NCBI GenBank assembly: GCA_039090855.1
Contig: CM076991.1
Location: forward strand, 73,783,349 to 73,847,348
Reading direction: 5' to 3'
Source of the DNA: Macrothele yani
Taxonomy: Eukaryota; Arthropoda; Arachnida; Araneae; Macrothelidae
Length of the DNA: 64,000 nucleotides
Below are positions 21,790 to 33,884 of the stretch, piece by piece. The notes under the pieces were generated by a model. That model did not search any database and was not told where the DNA came from. It was given only the letters and a program-made list of their open reading frames with translations. Every line of letters starts with the position of its first letter. The first letter of the stretch is position 1. A program made the translations under genes and the position numbers.

Positions 21790-24569
21790 GACCTGCAGCA
21801 AGGAAATTCTGTACACGGATGGATGAGGTAGAGGTTTCCCTCGTGAGCGTGGTACAGTGGCTGGGTAGGAAGGAGACAGGTGTTCTCGGTAAGCTGTCGA
21901 AATTTCGATGCGAGCGAAGTTAACGGATATCGATGCCGTATCTACCGCACTACTAAATTTTGTTCAGCCGTAGACGTTGAGTCTGATACGTACCTAGCAA
22001 TGTGTTTGTTGTGCATGGGTGTTTACACGGTTTTCAGGGAGTGAGCCCTGTGTGAATTTTGGATGTCGGAAACATCCTGGTATTAGGCTGTTAAGGAAAT
22101 TGGGTTGATTTCCTTGGGTTGGTGATGTGATTTGCCAGGTGTTGGTAATGTAGCTGTCGCACCAGTGGTTCAGTGTGGGTACTGTGCAGACCCAAATGTT
22201 TGAATTTTCCCCTGATGGCTCCGAAAGTAAGGGCGTTGAGATGAGGAATCCCAAGCAAAAGAAAAGCGTTTCTTTTGCTGTGACGTGATAGGAACTTGGC
22301 CTAGTGTGGTATTTGCTTTCAGTGTTTGTATAGTGCTGGTGTAGTGCTTGTATAGTGTTTGTATAGTGGTAGTGTAGTGCTTGTATGGTGCTGTGTTTTA
22401 TGGTGTGGTGCCACTTCAACGTCAGTTGAAGGAGGAATTTGTGAATAATTCTTGATGGTCTTGGAAAATATTTAAGGGGCGTTCCCCAAATTAGGAAAAG
22501 AATTTGGGAGGAGCCGCATGTGACCAAAGTGAAAGAGATAACATGGTGTGAGGGGGAAAAATGAGGGGATTGGTCGAGCCGTGTGAATTGAATTAACAGG
22601 CTCCACCCTTTCAGAAGGTAGCATCCAATGGTTAGCACCTGAGTGGTCAGAGGTAGACCTATAGGCCGAATGGGGACATTCGCTTGCTTCGTGGGGGCAG
22701 TGTTACAACTTTTAGGTACGAAAATGAATTCGATTAGCAGGTTTGGCAATAGGCGGGAACAGCATTAATTATGATGGGAAAATTAACAGCTAGTGGTTTC
22801 CCGCATTGCAAAAGAGAACAGATAAGTCCTTATTCTTGGAAGGGAGAAATCTCAGCCTGGTCTGGGGAACGCGATGCGTCGACCCCTAAGTGCGCAGCGG
22901 TCAGTCGGGGGTGGCCATTGGAGTGTCAACAGATCAGGAAACTTATGGCGTTTGCTACTCCGAACCTTGACAGGACAAAGGAGTGTTAGTTAAGTTATGT
23001 GTTTTCTGTACTTTTCGGGGAGTGGATCCACCGCATATTCCGAATGCAGAGGCATGTATTTCATACCACTTCACCGCGCCAAATGCTTTGAGGCTGACAA
23101 GAGTTTAAACAGACTCCTAAGAAGAAGAGCAAGGAATCTGTTAACGATGCAAACAAGCGAGAAAGAATAGTCTGGTAACGAGCCGTGAAGTGAACGAGTC
23201 TCGGTGAAGCGGATCCAGCTCGGAGGAAGAGCTTCTTTCCGAAGATGCCGGCCAGCTATACAAAGAGCGGTTGATATTACCGCGAGGAAATAGGAGAGAG
23301 AGGACGATACCTCTTTTCCTGGTGCTAGATTGCACGTAAGAGAGAGCCAGCATCCCGGAGGTCACACGATGTGACGGAATTACAGCCCCGAATGACGGAG
23401 ATGCCGACCGGTGATATATGCGAGTGTTACAGTGGACACCCCCCCATCCTAAAACCTGAAGAAAACTCTAAAATTTGTCCGCCATGTCGCGTATTGTATG
23501 AGGCAGCTGGGAATCTCAGTTCGGCAGGCTCACATGTTCTTTTACAGTTCACAGCTTTTTTTTTATTTATTTCTCATTTACGTTGTTTTTTCTTTCGGCT
23601 GTTCTCTAAATTAATTAACAAAATTACGGGATAATTAGGAAGTCGCTCCAATGCTCTTGAAGGCAAGAAACGTAATATTTTGCCATTTTGAATTGCTAGA
23701 CCTCACACATAGCCCTGAAGTGAAACATAAAAATTCCTATCTCAAGGGTCTTCGAGGGAGTGAAAAACGAGCGAGGGAAAATGTGTTTTCGAATGCGGAT
23801 GGAAGCAGCAATGTCCGAAGTAGTTTTTCACTTTTCTTTTTTTTCTTTTTTCCGCTTGTAGCTTAACGCTGTGCTCCGTATGTTTACTTCAGTGGGTGGG
23901 GCAAGAGACCCTCAGTAGACACATAACTCTGTCAGCAAGAAAGATACTCTGCCGTCTGCGAGGGACAATGGGCAATTAAGAGTATAGAATCGCCGAAAAG
24001 AATAGGGGGTGAATTCGAGCGTCGTTTTTGGTCGGCAGTTGCTGATATACGCTTAAAGAAAAAGCACGTCTGATTTTGCTCGGCCGAGAAAACTAATCTC
24101 AGGGCTGGCGGTCACAACTCGTTAAAAAGAATGGAAACAAAACCTGCGAGGGGCATATTTGAACTGCATACTCAGGCAGGGTAGATGTTATGCTAACGGA
24201 AAGGAACTGACTGAATTGGGAATGAACGGTCAAAAAGGACTGAAGGTAGCGACGGACGGAATCTACTATAGCAGCAGCGGAAGTGAGGGGGTCCCACTCT
24301 CCAGGCAGTTGACGGTCAGAATTATTTCTTCACGACAACAGAAATCATTTCACAGGAACACAGAAAATCAGTCTCGGAACCCGCAACAGCAGATGTGAGA
24401 GGGGCTATTTTGTTTAACGGCCCCCTTCAAATCGTCACGAGAGTAGATCAGTGTGCACTCTAATCATTGCAACAAAGTGCGGCGTGATATCACCATTTTA
24501 ATTGTGTGCTTTCATTTACATCAAGCGTCAAAGGGAAGTGTTGATTCATCGGTGCTGCCACATGGTGCA

Positions 24570-24570
<1 letters not shown>
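21790..24570. other. Long unassigned stretch
   Basis: Several open frames occur, the longest a minus-strand frame of 251 codons at 21,994-22,749 that is rich in T, H, S and P and runs antisense through a small G/T-rich repeat; no family motif found. Base composition is higher in GC than the flanks. This could hold part of an LTR element, an untranslated gene region or unique DNA; I cannot tell. Confidence 0.35.
22318..22405. repeat. Degenerate G/T-rich minisatellite
   Basis: Units like GTGCTTGTATAGTGTTTGTA and GTGGTAGTGTAGTGCTTGTA recur with variable spacing of about 10-15 bp. It explains the HYTNTIQALH-type repeat in the antisense frame. Confidence 0.75.
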
Positions 24571-24601
<31 letters not shown>

Positions 24602-24611
24602 CGCGCGTGTG
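24571..24611. repeat. Compound (GT)n(GC)n microsatellite
   Basis: About ten GT units are followed by about seven GC units and then GTGTGCG and a run of T. It has Z-DNA-forming composition. Confidence 0.9.
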
Positions 24612-24951
24612 CGTTTTTTTTCGTCTTGTTATATTATGTGATGCACACTGGATTTGCATAGCAAAGTCATGAAACTGTAAGTAGATGAATATTTCCTTTT
24701 TTTCTTCGCACATCTGCAAACTTGTGCCATCCTGACACCCAAAGCTGCATGGACATAGATGCAGTAATGCTGAGTGACTTAACCTCAGAGGAAGTACCTG
24801 CACATACAAATTTCAATTTCTTACAGGGCCCATTTCCTGATTATTTTTTTTTACAAGAATAAGGGAGAGGGTGTGGCCACAAATTCCGCTGGGCGGGACA
24901 GTTTCTTTTAACTTTGGTTCAGGGCCAACGTGAGCGGGGAAGGGATCTGCA

Positions 24952-25001
24952 TTAATTAACTAAATCTAATAAGTGCATGCTTATTAGATTTAGTTAATTA
25001 A
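24952..25001. repeat. Perfect 22-bp inverted repeat with 6-nt loop
   Basis: Left arm 24,952-24,973 (TTAATTAACTAAATCTAATA then AG), loop TGCATG, right arm 24,980-25,001 exact complement. Short direct repeats AACTTTGG occur on both sides (about 24,909 and 25,000). No T run follows as in a terminator, and the setting is eukaryotic. Confidence 0.95.
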
Positions 25002-26829
25002 CTTTGGCAGTATTTCGCACTTATAATCGTATACCGCAAATTAACGTGCTTGTGTATTTTGTGTCGCGAGTATTTTTAATATGATCGTTTGCGTATAATT
25101 TTTTTTCATTCTCTAAGCAATTGTATATGAATATCACCTGATGCTCTATTTTGTGTGTTAACGATTCTATCTCTTGATCAGATAGTCCGGTGGGGACTCA
25201 GTCGGCTTGCGTTGTCCGACAGTAAAGTGTGATACTGTGTGCTGCCCACATAAGAGGGGCAATTGTCTATGCGCCCATAGAGCGCCGTATCTGTTAAAAT
25301 TTCACAGAACGTAATTAAATGTTGTGTTGTGCATTTGTGAATCATGTGTTATTTGCGAAAGTGAGTGTTGTTCTGGCTGGTTGGGGATTGAATGTACCGG
25401 AGTAAGATCCGGACCACTACACTCAGTCACGAATTGGGGATTGCGGGTGAACCTCATCACAACTCTCTAATCCCAAAGTATCGTTTTTTATTTTATTTTA
25501 TTTTTTGTTGTTGCTGTTGTTATTTTTGTTCACACAGTGGATTCGCTCAAGCCTTATGCTTCGGGTCATTCTTCAACTTTTCATTTTTTATGTTCTGGTG
25601 TGAATCTTTGAGTGCAGCGGTGCACCTGAGATTCTCACCTGGTGCCGCGGCCAACTAAATTGTACGACAGGTTCCAAGCACCGTTACCGGCCGACTCGGT
25701 AGGAACACTGCTAGTGCCGTGTAACACGAGAATCACCTTTGGAGAGACTAACGGATCCTTCTACTCGTCAGCGGCTTCGCTCCACTACGACATTGGTGCG
25801 CATAAATGCGTCCATGATTTCATGCAGGTGAATGCAGTGCACGAGAGAAAGTGGGAGATGGGGTTTGACTCCCCTCTCCATTGGTTATAGTGGGCGCTCT
25901 GAAATGGGCGTGTCACCGCACAAATGTGCTTAAAAGCCAAAATACATAAAATGTTTGTGAGTGCATAACGGAGTGAGTGCCATAAACATGGATACCCGAG
26001 GAAACAGCATATCTGTAAGTACAGAACTTATGTATGCATGCCAGTTGTGATTAGATTGGCTCAGCCAACAGACTCTCGTCAGCTGAGAACTATGTTTTTA
26101 AAGCCGGACTGTATAGGCCACCAAATAATCATTGACTTTAATGATAAATTCAGCCTCAGAGCTATCCCGAAAGGGGCGAGTCTACTTGACGCCCCTCCTT
26201 CACAATCCTCTGTATATAGACGTCTTCCTCATTATTATCTTCATATTTTATTGTTAACTGATTAAATGTCTGTTGTCTCGTGCAAGTCCTGAAGTTGCAT
26301 GACTAATTAATGAGTGTCAGAATTTCTTAGTTTTGATTGGCTAAATTGCAGGATAAATTCTTTTCACCAGTACATAAGATTTCGGCGATAAAAAGAGCTC
26401 ACAAATATTTATTCTAAATTCTACTGTCTACCTCCGGGCCGTGAGCCATTGCCTGACATCTAAATTCTTAAAGCTTATTTTTATTCGATAATCCGGCGAC
26501 CTGGGGTGTAGCAACAATATTTTGTGATTGGGTCACGGGGAAGAAAGAATCGTCAGTTCCCTACAGAACTAAGTGTGCATAATTATTTTTTCGTTTGGTA
26601 CATTACTCGTATTAAACTATGATTTATCAGTGCCATATATTTTAATATTACACTGAATTATCCGTATCAAAAATTTCGTTCAAGCTGAGATCGCTAGGAC
26701 GGGCTAAAAGAAACGTAGGTCGGGCTGAGCCCGAACTGACCCTTCGTCTGGCTACTGCCCTGCCAGAAGTAGCTAATTGCTCTTCCATGTGAACACAAAT
26801 CAGCGCGCTATCCTGAGTTTTCATTCTCA
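25002..26829. other. Unassigned; possible LTR-like stretch near 26,000-26,500
   Basis: No recognisable protein. Around 26,390 GATAAAAAGAGCTC resembles a TATA box, and near 26,490 ATCCGGCGACCTGGGGTG resembles the junction of an LTR end with a primer-binding site. No second LTR, gag or pol was found, so at best this is a solo or decayed LTR. The remainder is unassigned. Confidence 0.25.
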
Positions 26830-27489
26830 GCATGTCTGACTGAGAAAAAAGATTTTTGCAATCGGATTTTTAAAAGCAGACATACTGTTGCAAATAGAAA
26901 TATACACTGATGCCTTAGCATTAAAATTCGCATAATGAAAAGTATATTACGAAGAAGAAAGAATTTTTCAAATACGACTTTCAGATAAAGCAAAATATTC
27001 ATACAAGCCCCCTCACGAGAAAAATGTGGATTATTTTTTTTAAATTGGCAGGGTGTGCAGTCTTCATAACAGTGTTTGTGTGACATTCAATGCAAAACGA
27101 TTTTTTAGATAGAACTTTTTGAAGCAGAGGTACAGTGAAAGCAACTTACACTTGCAGCAGAACTGTTTGTTAAGGAAAATTAGAAAATATGTGCAAAATG
27201 TTCCCCTACCTGAAAAGCATTCATGAGAAAAGAATGGTTGAAAGCCGATTTTTTTCCTACAGATAGCCAAAAAAAAAAAAAAAAAAAAAAAAAGATATTT
27301 TTTGCGCCCCGAGAGCGAAAACTGCGTATTGTTTTTAGAATGCATAAAATGTTTTTCATAGTGCGTAGAATCTCACAGAAAAAATTTTCATTCGAGATTT
27401 TCGACACGGTTGTTCTGTTCAAAATAGAAATATGCACTGATGAAAACTTCGCCACTAGTGCATACAAATATGCACTAGTGGCGAAAAGT
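26830..27489 (+). repeat. 150-bp repeat family, degenerate block
   Basis: Same orientation as the left arm at 13.4-15.4 kb. Recognisable phrases: GAAAAAAGATTTTTGCAATCGG, AAGAATTTTTCAAATACGAC, boxes GCCCCCTCACGAG (about 27,007) and GCGCCCCGAGAGCG (about 27,304), which lie 297 bp apart, i.e. two monomers. A run of A is at about 27,270. The block is followed by a 17-bp hairpin and then a LINE. Confidence 0.65.
27448..27485. repeat. Perfect 17-bp hairpin with CAAA loop
   Basis: Left arm TTCGCCACTAGTGCATA (27,448-27,464), loop CAAA, right arm exact complement (27,469-27,485). It sits at the boundary between the 150-bp repeat block and the 3' end of the LINE. Confidence 0.95.
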
Positions 27490-29802
27490 GTGTAAGATGA
27501 AAAATCAATTCAATTTAACTGTTACACGAAAATCAAAATTACAACAACAGTGTAAGTATAATTGTAACAGCAAGGGAGGTCTGGTAGAAGGCCACAAAAG
27601 TCCTGACTAAGCCCTGATCTCCCTATACAAATGTGGGCAAGTCAGATTACACCTGAAAGCATGGCTCATAACATTCAAAGGTATTAGTAGGTATTAGTAA
27701 AATTGCTTCCCATCCCCTTTTTTCTCCACCCTCCTCCCAACTTTCCCCACTTCCCTACTACTTTGCCCTCCTGTACCCAGTTTCCTAATGTATCCATTTG
27801 ACCTTGTAGTCCCTTCTTTCTTCCCCCCCCCGTTTTTTTTTACATTTTCCTTTTCATTTGTCCTTATTCCTTTTTTCCATTTTTTATAATCTTGGTAGTT
27901 CCAGAATGTAAAGTTTTAATTTTTTGTAATACATTGAAATTATTTATTATTGTAAGATCATGAGGTAGAGAATTCCAAAACTGGGGCCCTGTATAACTCA
28001 GTGACTGTTTAACATACTGAGTCCTGGGAATAATTTGCCTCAGTTGAGATCTACCTTTTAGTATTATAGTCATGAGTAGGTAATGAAATTTCAATTATTG
28101 TATGATCTATATCATTTTTTATTCTCTTTCATGGCTTTTCCCAAATTGTAATTATATAATTGTTTTAATATTAATGTTATATTTATTTGGGTCAACGGGT
28201 ATACATGTATATATAGGTGAATTTATTAGTGAAAAGTGATTCATATCAGTTATGTTTTAATTCTAAGAGTCTAATGTATTTACTTTGTAATGTCTGAAGT
28301 TTCCTAAAATTAGAGTTAGTTGTTTGTTCCCAAGATAGAATGCAATAATTTAAATGTGATTGTACCAGAGAATAATATAGAAGCTTTAGAATTGAAACTG
28401 ATAAGTTAGTAAGAATACGACTAACGATCCTAATACTTGATGACACTTTATTATTCATTAAAAAGTTAATATGGTTATTCCACTTTAAGTTAGACTGTAA
28501 TTTTTTCCCTAGATACATGAAAAATCAGTTACTATTTCTATTGTCTCATCATCTAAAAGTATAGAATTAGGAGGTGTTAGATTTATCTGACTATTTGTAA
28601 ATATTATTACCTTGGTTTTTTTATATTTACCACATGCTCATTTGAAGTCAACCAATTAAAATATTTTAATAATTCAAGATTACATCGGTTAATAATTTCA
28701 GAGATGTCTGAACCAGTGAAAAGAATAGCAGTATCATCAGCATAAAGAATAATGTGTGCATTAGATAATATCGAGAACATGTCGTTAATATAAATATTAA
28801 ATAAGATCGGACCCAAAATAGAGCCCTGTGGTACACCCGAATTCACATTTTCTAATGGAGAACAAAATTGATCAACTTGTGTTAGTTGTTGTGTGTTAGA
28901 TAGGTAATTTTTAAAGAGTGTCTGAGGATTACCTCTTATTCCAATATTATGTAGCTTTACTAATAAAATTTCATGATTTTTTAATATATCAAAAGCTTTA
29001 GTAATATCCAAAAATAATGCAAGTGTAATTTTTTGTTCCATATTTTCTGTATTATATTTTGCATATGAAGTAAAGCTGTGGAGGTTGATTTATCAGACTG
29101 AAAGCCAAATCTGTTAGGATTAATTATGATACAGTTTTGACGATAAGAGATGTCTACTGAAAATAAGCTTTTCCAAAAATTTTGCAAAAATCGACATTTT
29201 TGCAATAGGTCTATAATTGTTTTCTTTATTCTTAGAGACTGATTTATATTTAGAAGAAAGTTTCACTATCTTTAGGGCAGCTGGATAGATACCAGTTCAA
29301 AATACAAGATTTAAAAATTTTAACAAAGTATTTATTAAGATATCTGCCACATACCTAACAACCTTAGGATGGATGTCATCATAACTAGTAGTAGAATTAA
29401 TATTAATTCTATTTAATTCAATAAATAGTTCATCTCGAGTAATATCAGTAAGGTAAAAAGTGGTAGTTCTAAAAGTACTATGAAGATAACTGGAATATTG
29501 AGTGGTTTTTATTTTACGGTTATTTTTAATAAGTTGAAAGATAGCTACTCAATTAAATTCCTATTTTACTTCTATCTCCTTTTTCTCAAATATTTGTTGG
29601 TTATTTGCATCAAAAAGATACATAGAATAATTGATTTGGTATTATTTCCCATTAATATATTTAAATGTTTCCAAGTTAAGCTAGAACAGTTTTGTGAAAA
29701 ACTATTAATGTAAAATTTCCTTTTAGTAGTTCTAATAATATAGTTCAGCTTATTTCTATATATTTTGAAATTAAGATAATCAGAATGCTGTCTAAATTTA
29801 GA

Positions 29803-29861
<59 letters not shown>

Positions 29862-30445
29862 ATCTAATTAAGTAATAAATTAGTTATCCAAGGTTTTTGT
29901 ATTTCTTCTTTAGGTTTCTCTGCCGATGAGATTTTACAAATATTTGATCGTATAACACCTGTAATTTATTTATAAATTTTTGATATGCTTCATTTGGTGA
30001 GTCACCATTCACTACAAGATCTCAATTTTTGTTCTCCAATCGAGATTTAAAGTTGTCAAGAGTTGTGTGATTAATTGATCTAGTGATATAGAGTTCATGT
30101 TCCTGTATTACATTATAATTTTGTTTATAGCAAATAAAAACAGGAAGATTATTACTGAAATGATAATTGAGTACACCAGAAATAATTGACTCTTGTCGCG
30201 TGTTGGTAAGGCACAAATCAATTAGTGAGTTTGTATTAGAGGTTATTCGAGTTTTAAGTTGAATGGTTATTGTTAAATCCTGAATATTGTATTAAGTATT
30301 CTAGTTGGTCTGCCATTGAGTATGGTTGTGAGATATCTATGTTAAAGTCACCTAGTATAAAAGTTTTTTGTTAGATAAATTGGCAAAGTTTAAAAGTTAA
30401 TTTAGAGTAGTTAATAGGAATTGATGGTTTGCATTTGGTGGTCTG
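27490..30445 (-). mobile_element. CR1/jockey-like non-LTR retrotransposon, degraded
   Basis: Minus-strand LINE. From its 5' side (right) I read FILGDFNIDISQ near 30,350 and a C-terminal endonuclease part (LIDLCLTNTRQES, 30,216 downward), so an AP endonuclease was present. The reverse transcriptase follows: NRFGFQSDKSTSTALLHM, LALFLDITKAFDILKNHEIL, SGVPQGSILGPILFNIYIND and ILYADDTAILF (catalytic YADD near 28,740). Then YLGKKLQSNLKWNNHINFL, LLYYSLVQSHLNYCILSWE and, near 28,000, YTGPQFWNSLPHDL, typical of this LINE class. Several frameshifts and stops. The 3' untranslated part (27,490-27,860) is purine-rich on the coding strand. A long AT repeat is embedded at 29,805-29,859. Clade placement (CR1 versus jockey) is uncertain. 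Confidence 0.85.
29805..29859. repeat. (AT)n microsatellite
   Basis: About 27 AT units within the LINE between its endonuclease and reverse transcriptase parts, so it expanded after the element inserted. Confidence 0.95.
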
Positions 30446-30629
30446 TAGCAAACTGCTACAATAAAGTTCTGATTTTAAAAATTAGAAAATATATGCAAAA
30501 CATTCCCCACAGTGCAAGCTTTGTGGCGTTTTTTTTATTCGAGTCATACGGTTTGATACAGAAAAATAAAGAAAAATATAACATGCGTTTACAGCACCTC
30601 CCCCAGTGGGAGAACTGTGTATTACTTCA
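30446..30629 (+). repeat. 150-bp repeat family, block between LINE and hAT
   Basis: Phrases TTTTAAAAATTAGAAAATATATGCAAAACATTCCCC and a box CACCTCCCCCAGTGGGAGAACTGTG at about 30,597 match type-A/B monomers of the arms. It appears to be the continuation of the block at 26,830-27,489, interrupted by the LINE. Confidence 0.6.
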
Positions 30630-30637
30630 GTGTGCAC

Positions 30638-32230
30638 TAGAGCTGAGTTCGGGCTCAATTTTCGGAGCCCGAGCCAGTGCTAGATCAGCCCGAGCACATC
30701 CGAGCCGGAATTTTATATTGCAAGATAGAGCCCGGGCCCGAACGAGCCCCAAAACTGGCTAAGCTGTACTACTATCAATAAAAAAACATTTCCTTTTCCA
30801 CAATTCCACTCTCTAAAAAGTACACCCGTCATCCTTAAATTGAAGTGGGTGTTGAGGGAAAATTTTAATTGGCCCATGCCAAGATTTTACTGCAGAAAAA
30901 TTGTACTGCAATTTTTCTGTTGTGGACAATCACGTTAGAAATTTCAAGATATTTAAATATCGTGGAAAACTCACTTAATCGACGTGGAAAAAACAGATAA
31001 CCAGGTTTAAATCACTAGTTTAGTTAGTTATATACGTAATTGGGCTGGAGAAGTTTCTAATTTTGGACATACTCAATATTTATATTTGTTTAAAATTTTC
31101 TCTTAAGAACGCTGAAGTAAGAACATTAAAATTTTTTTAAACAAAATTGCGTATATAGCCTTTTCATGTTTTGACAGATCGTAAAATAATCTTGATTTCC
31201 ATACCTTTGAGCTTCCAGTTCTTAAATTTTCAACGAAGTGGGCTGAAATTCCAGCAAATATTTGAGAGAGAGACAGAGAACTGCTACTACCAAAATTATG
31301 TTGAAGTTGTACCAAAAATCCTTTCGCATAAGACATGACTTTTAAATTTAAGTAAATGAAAAAAACACAAAAGTTTTACGCTGTAAAATTTCCTATTTGT
31401 ACTGCAATTTTTGTTAATTTTTTAAAGTGGACAATCATAGTTAGAAATATCGTGCCAAACAGATTCTTCATTTAGTGATCATATATTCGTATGTGTTTCA
31501 ATCACAAAACGTGCTTTTATGCTGCAGTTATGTTTTGTAAAGACACCTTACTAAATAACGTAAACAAAACATTTTTCAACTTCATGTTGAAATGATATCT
31601 CCGTAAATGCCTTCATCTATAGCATATGTCAGTTATTACAAGGAGCGTAGGCTGCGTAGGTAGAACATTTCGGGGGAAATGGGTCGTATATGAACACCCC
31701 CGCAAATAATCTTAGTTATTTCAAAAAAGTTCTTGATATTATTAATCTTTATTCTGAATTCTGTGTTGTTATGTCATCCCATAATGACCATTATCTAGCA
31801 TTGTTCTGCAACTTTATGAAACATGGGTGAGTATTTTCAGTACTTTAACTAACGTAGTGAAAACAATTTAGCCCTGTTCAGCCCCACCCCAATGCTGTTG
31901 ACATACGTAGATCGTTGTGCCTCCCAATTTTTCCTGAAGCCGGACCCCTCGAAACATTTCAGGATGAAATGAATTGTCAAAGAAACTATAGAAATAGATA
32001 GACATCCCTTCCCCACTCCGCAATTGAGAAAGACATCGGTTAATTGCACGGGAGGAAGGAGTGGAAGTTTGGAAGAGGATAATTTTTTTAATGCCTAAAC
32101 AGATTAATCGTAGTTTTCGGGCTTGTTCGGGACCTGGCTCTATCTCGCAATATAAAATCCGGGCTCGGGTGGGTTAAGCCCGACATACTTCGGGGTCGGG
32201 CCCTTAAAATTGAGCCCGAACTCAGCTCTT
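30638..32230. mobile_element. hAT-type DNA transposon with GC-rich terminal repeats
   Basis: Ends: TAGAGCTGAGTTCGGGCTC at 30,638 and the complement (GAGCCCGAACTCAGCTCTT) ending at 32,230; the inverted similarity continues for about 110 bp through GAGCCCGGGCCCG-type sequence and CAAGATAGAGCC/GGCTCTATCTCGCAATATAAAAT. Flanking 8-mers GTGTGCAC and ATGAGCAC agree at 6 of 8 positions, as an aged hAT target duplication would. The 1.35-kb interior is AT-rich with only short frames; no transposase motif could be read, so it is non-autonomous or too decayed. Inserted into the 150-bp repeat. Confidence 0.8.
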
Positions 32231-32330
32231 ATGAGCACAACACTAATGCCTCCTACAATCAACGGGAGTAAAATTAACTACCCTCCTCCCTCCTTGGAGA
32301 ATATATAGAACATCTTGCACACACCCCCGC
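32231..32330 (+). repeat. 150-bp repeat family, block right of the hAT element
   Basis: TGAGCACAACACTAATGCCTCC followed by CAACGGGAG resembles the box-containing part of a monomer. Short and diverged. Confidence 0.4.
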
Positions 32331-33097
32331 CCTCCCGCAACATACGGTACATACATTCTCGTTCCTCAGCTACTAAGTGAACCTAGAAGTTCGCAAACAC
32401 ACATGGCCCATCTATTGTAGTTGGGATTCTAGCAGTTGCCTGCTGAGAGGATTTTTTTTCCTAATTCAAAAAGTTTTTTCCCCCGCTTGTTGTAATTACA
32501 TTATGTCTATTTCGTTTGTAAAAATTTGTTGTTTTTCAGTTGTGTGTTTAAAACAACTGAACTGAAAACATTTTTAAGAAAGTAAGAAAGAAAGACGAGA
32601 CAAATTATACGGAAGGGGCCCAATCCGCCCCTGGTTCATCTCAGTTATTATTATTATTTTTTTGAAGGGGTGCTTTGCGAGAATATCATTTTTGACTAGG
32701 GCCATTTCCAAATATATTACCTTTTGATTTGGGTCAAATTTGAAAAGTTCATACTATAAATATAGTATCGCAATTTCTTCTATTTAAATTCAATGAACCG
32801 GCCTTTTGAAAAAGTAGATTTGGACATTTGCGGCGAAATTCAGTTCGTTTTCTTCAATAAAACTAACCTGAAAATGGAATGCTTCTCCTTAAGCGAACGT
32901 TAGAGATTTGAATTCAATCTTACAGGCATTCAAGTTCCTTTTCTTTATGTTCACTCTAAGCCAGCATAAAAATTCGCAGTTCCAAACACATTTCTGTAGC
33001 TCCGAACTTTCTTCTCGGGCAGGAAGTGTTCCTGAGCTTTCCAGCGTGACGCACCAAGTCATTAGAAATAAAAAAAAAAAATAAATCCTCACAGCTA
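32331..33097. other. No recognisable gene; isolated hAT-like terminus
   Basis: At about 32,616-32,632 GGGCCCAATCCGCCCCTGG looks like one end of an hAT-type element (complement begins CAGGGGCGGATTGGGC). A related end (GGACCAATCCGCCCCTAA) lies at about 38,803. Opposite ends were not identified. Confidence 0.35.
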
Positions 33098-33302
33098 TTC
33101 ATTTTTATTGTTTGGGGGGGGACGACCACCTCTCTGGGGTAAGCAGTCATCCATCCTTAATTTAGGGCCACTAGTTCCAGGGAAGGAAGACAGCCAGAGA
33201 CGTAAGACAAACACTACATCCATGCCTCACGGGATTCGAACCCGTACCCATCACAGCTGAATGGTCAGAGGCCAGCGCTTATACTACTGCGCCATTGAGA
33301 CT
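33098..33302 (-). mobile_element. tRNA-derived SINE, diverged copy
   Basis: Minus-strand copy: B-box complement GGGATTCGAACCCG near 33,231, body with CCTTAATTTAGGGCCACTAG and TTCCAGGGAAGGAAGACAGCC, and A-box complement near 33,285 (CTACTGCGCCATTG). The T/G-rich 3' tail at about 33,098-33,120 is altered (GTTTGGGGGGG). Confidence 0.9.
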
Positions 33303-33754
33303 GATATGCAGCTTTAACCTTTCTAGTTTAAGTTTCGTCATTAACAATAAAATAAACATATGAAACACCGTTTGCAAACAACGAGTTGTTGTTTCGCACG
33401 GCTTTGAATTACTCGAATTTGGACTTTAAAACAAGATTTATTAGTCCAGAGAGGTTCTTAATTTGCCGGGTTCAAAACTTTACATCAAAGCTGTTTTGAT
33501 AAAGGCGCGGCGCGAAAAATGCGGTGAGATTTATCGAATTCATAGAATTGAAAAATACTGTTAAAAGAATGGGGTTTTAGTAAATCGAATTAGCGTGGAA
33601 ACTGTTTTAAAAACCTTTGCTCTGAATTGGAAGGAAGGAGGAATCCTTTTGTTCTGTGGTAGCCAAACCGTGTAGGCGGTATTGGGGACCCTTTCGCTTC
33701 AAACCATTTGTGCGGTGGAAACACTTATAAAGTACCCCCGCTAAAGCAAAAATA
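33303..33754. other. No recognisable gene
   Basis: AT-rich sequence between the SINE and the Tc1 element; no repeat or coding signal seen. Confidence 0.4.
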
Positions 33755-33884
33755 CACTACTGTTTATGAAAATTGCAGCACCAAGGAAGAATCGCGCCAT
33801 TAAAACAAAATTTGTATCACACGTTGTTACAGGAGATAACTGATTACATTTGTAGAGCTATACAAGATTTTTTAGCTTTAAAAC

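Noticed and set aside
21994..22749. Minus-strand open frame of 251 codons
   Set aside because: Low-complexity T/H/S/P-rich product, partly created by a G/T minisatellite on the other strand; no motif, and no codon or context support for a real gene.
24952..25001. Rho-independent terminator
   Set aside because: AT-only stem without a following T run, and the setting is eukaryotic; no gene ends here.
26000..26530. Solo LTR of a Gypsy-type element
   Set aside because: A TATA-like box and a GGCGACC phrase alone do not define an LTR; no second LTR, target duplication or internal coding part was found. Kept only as a note in the region entry.
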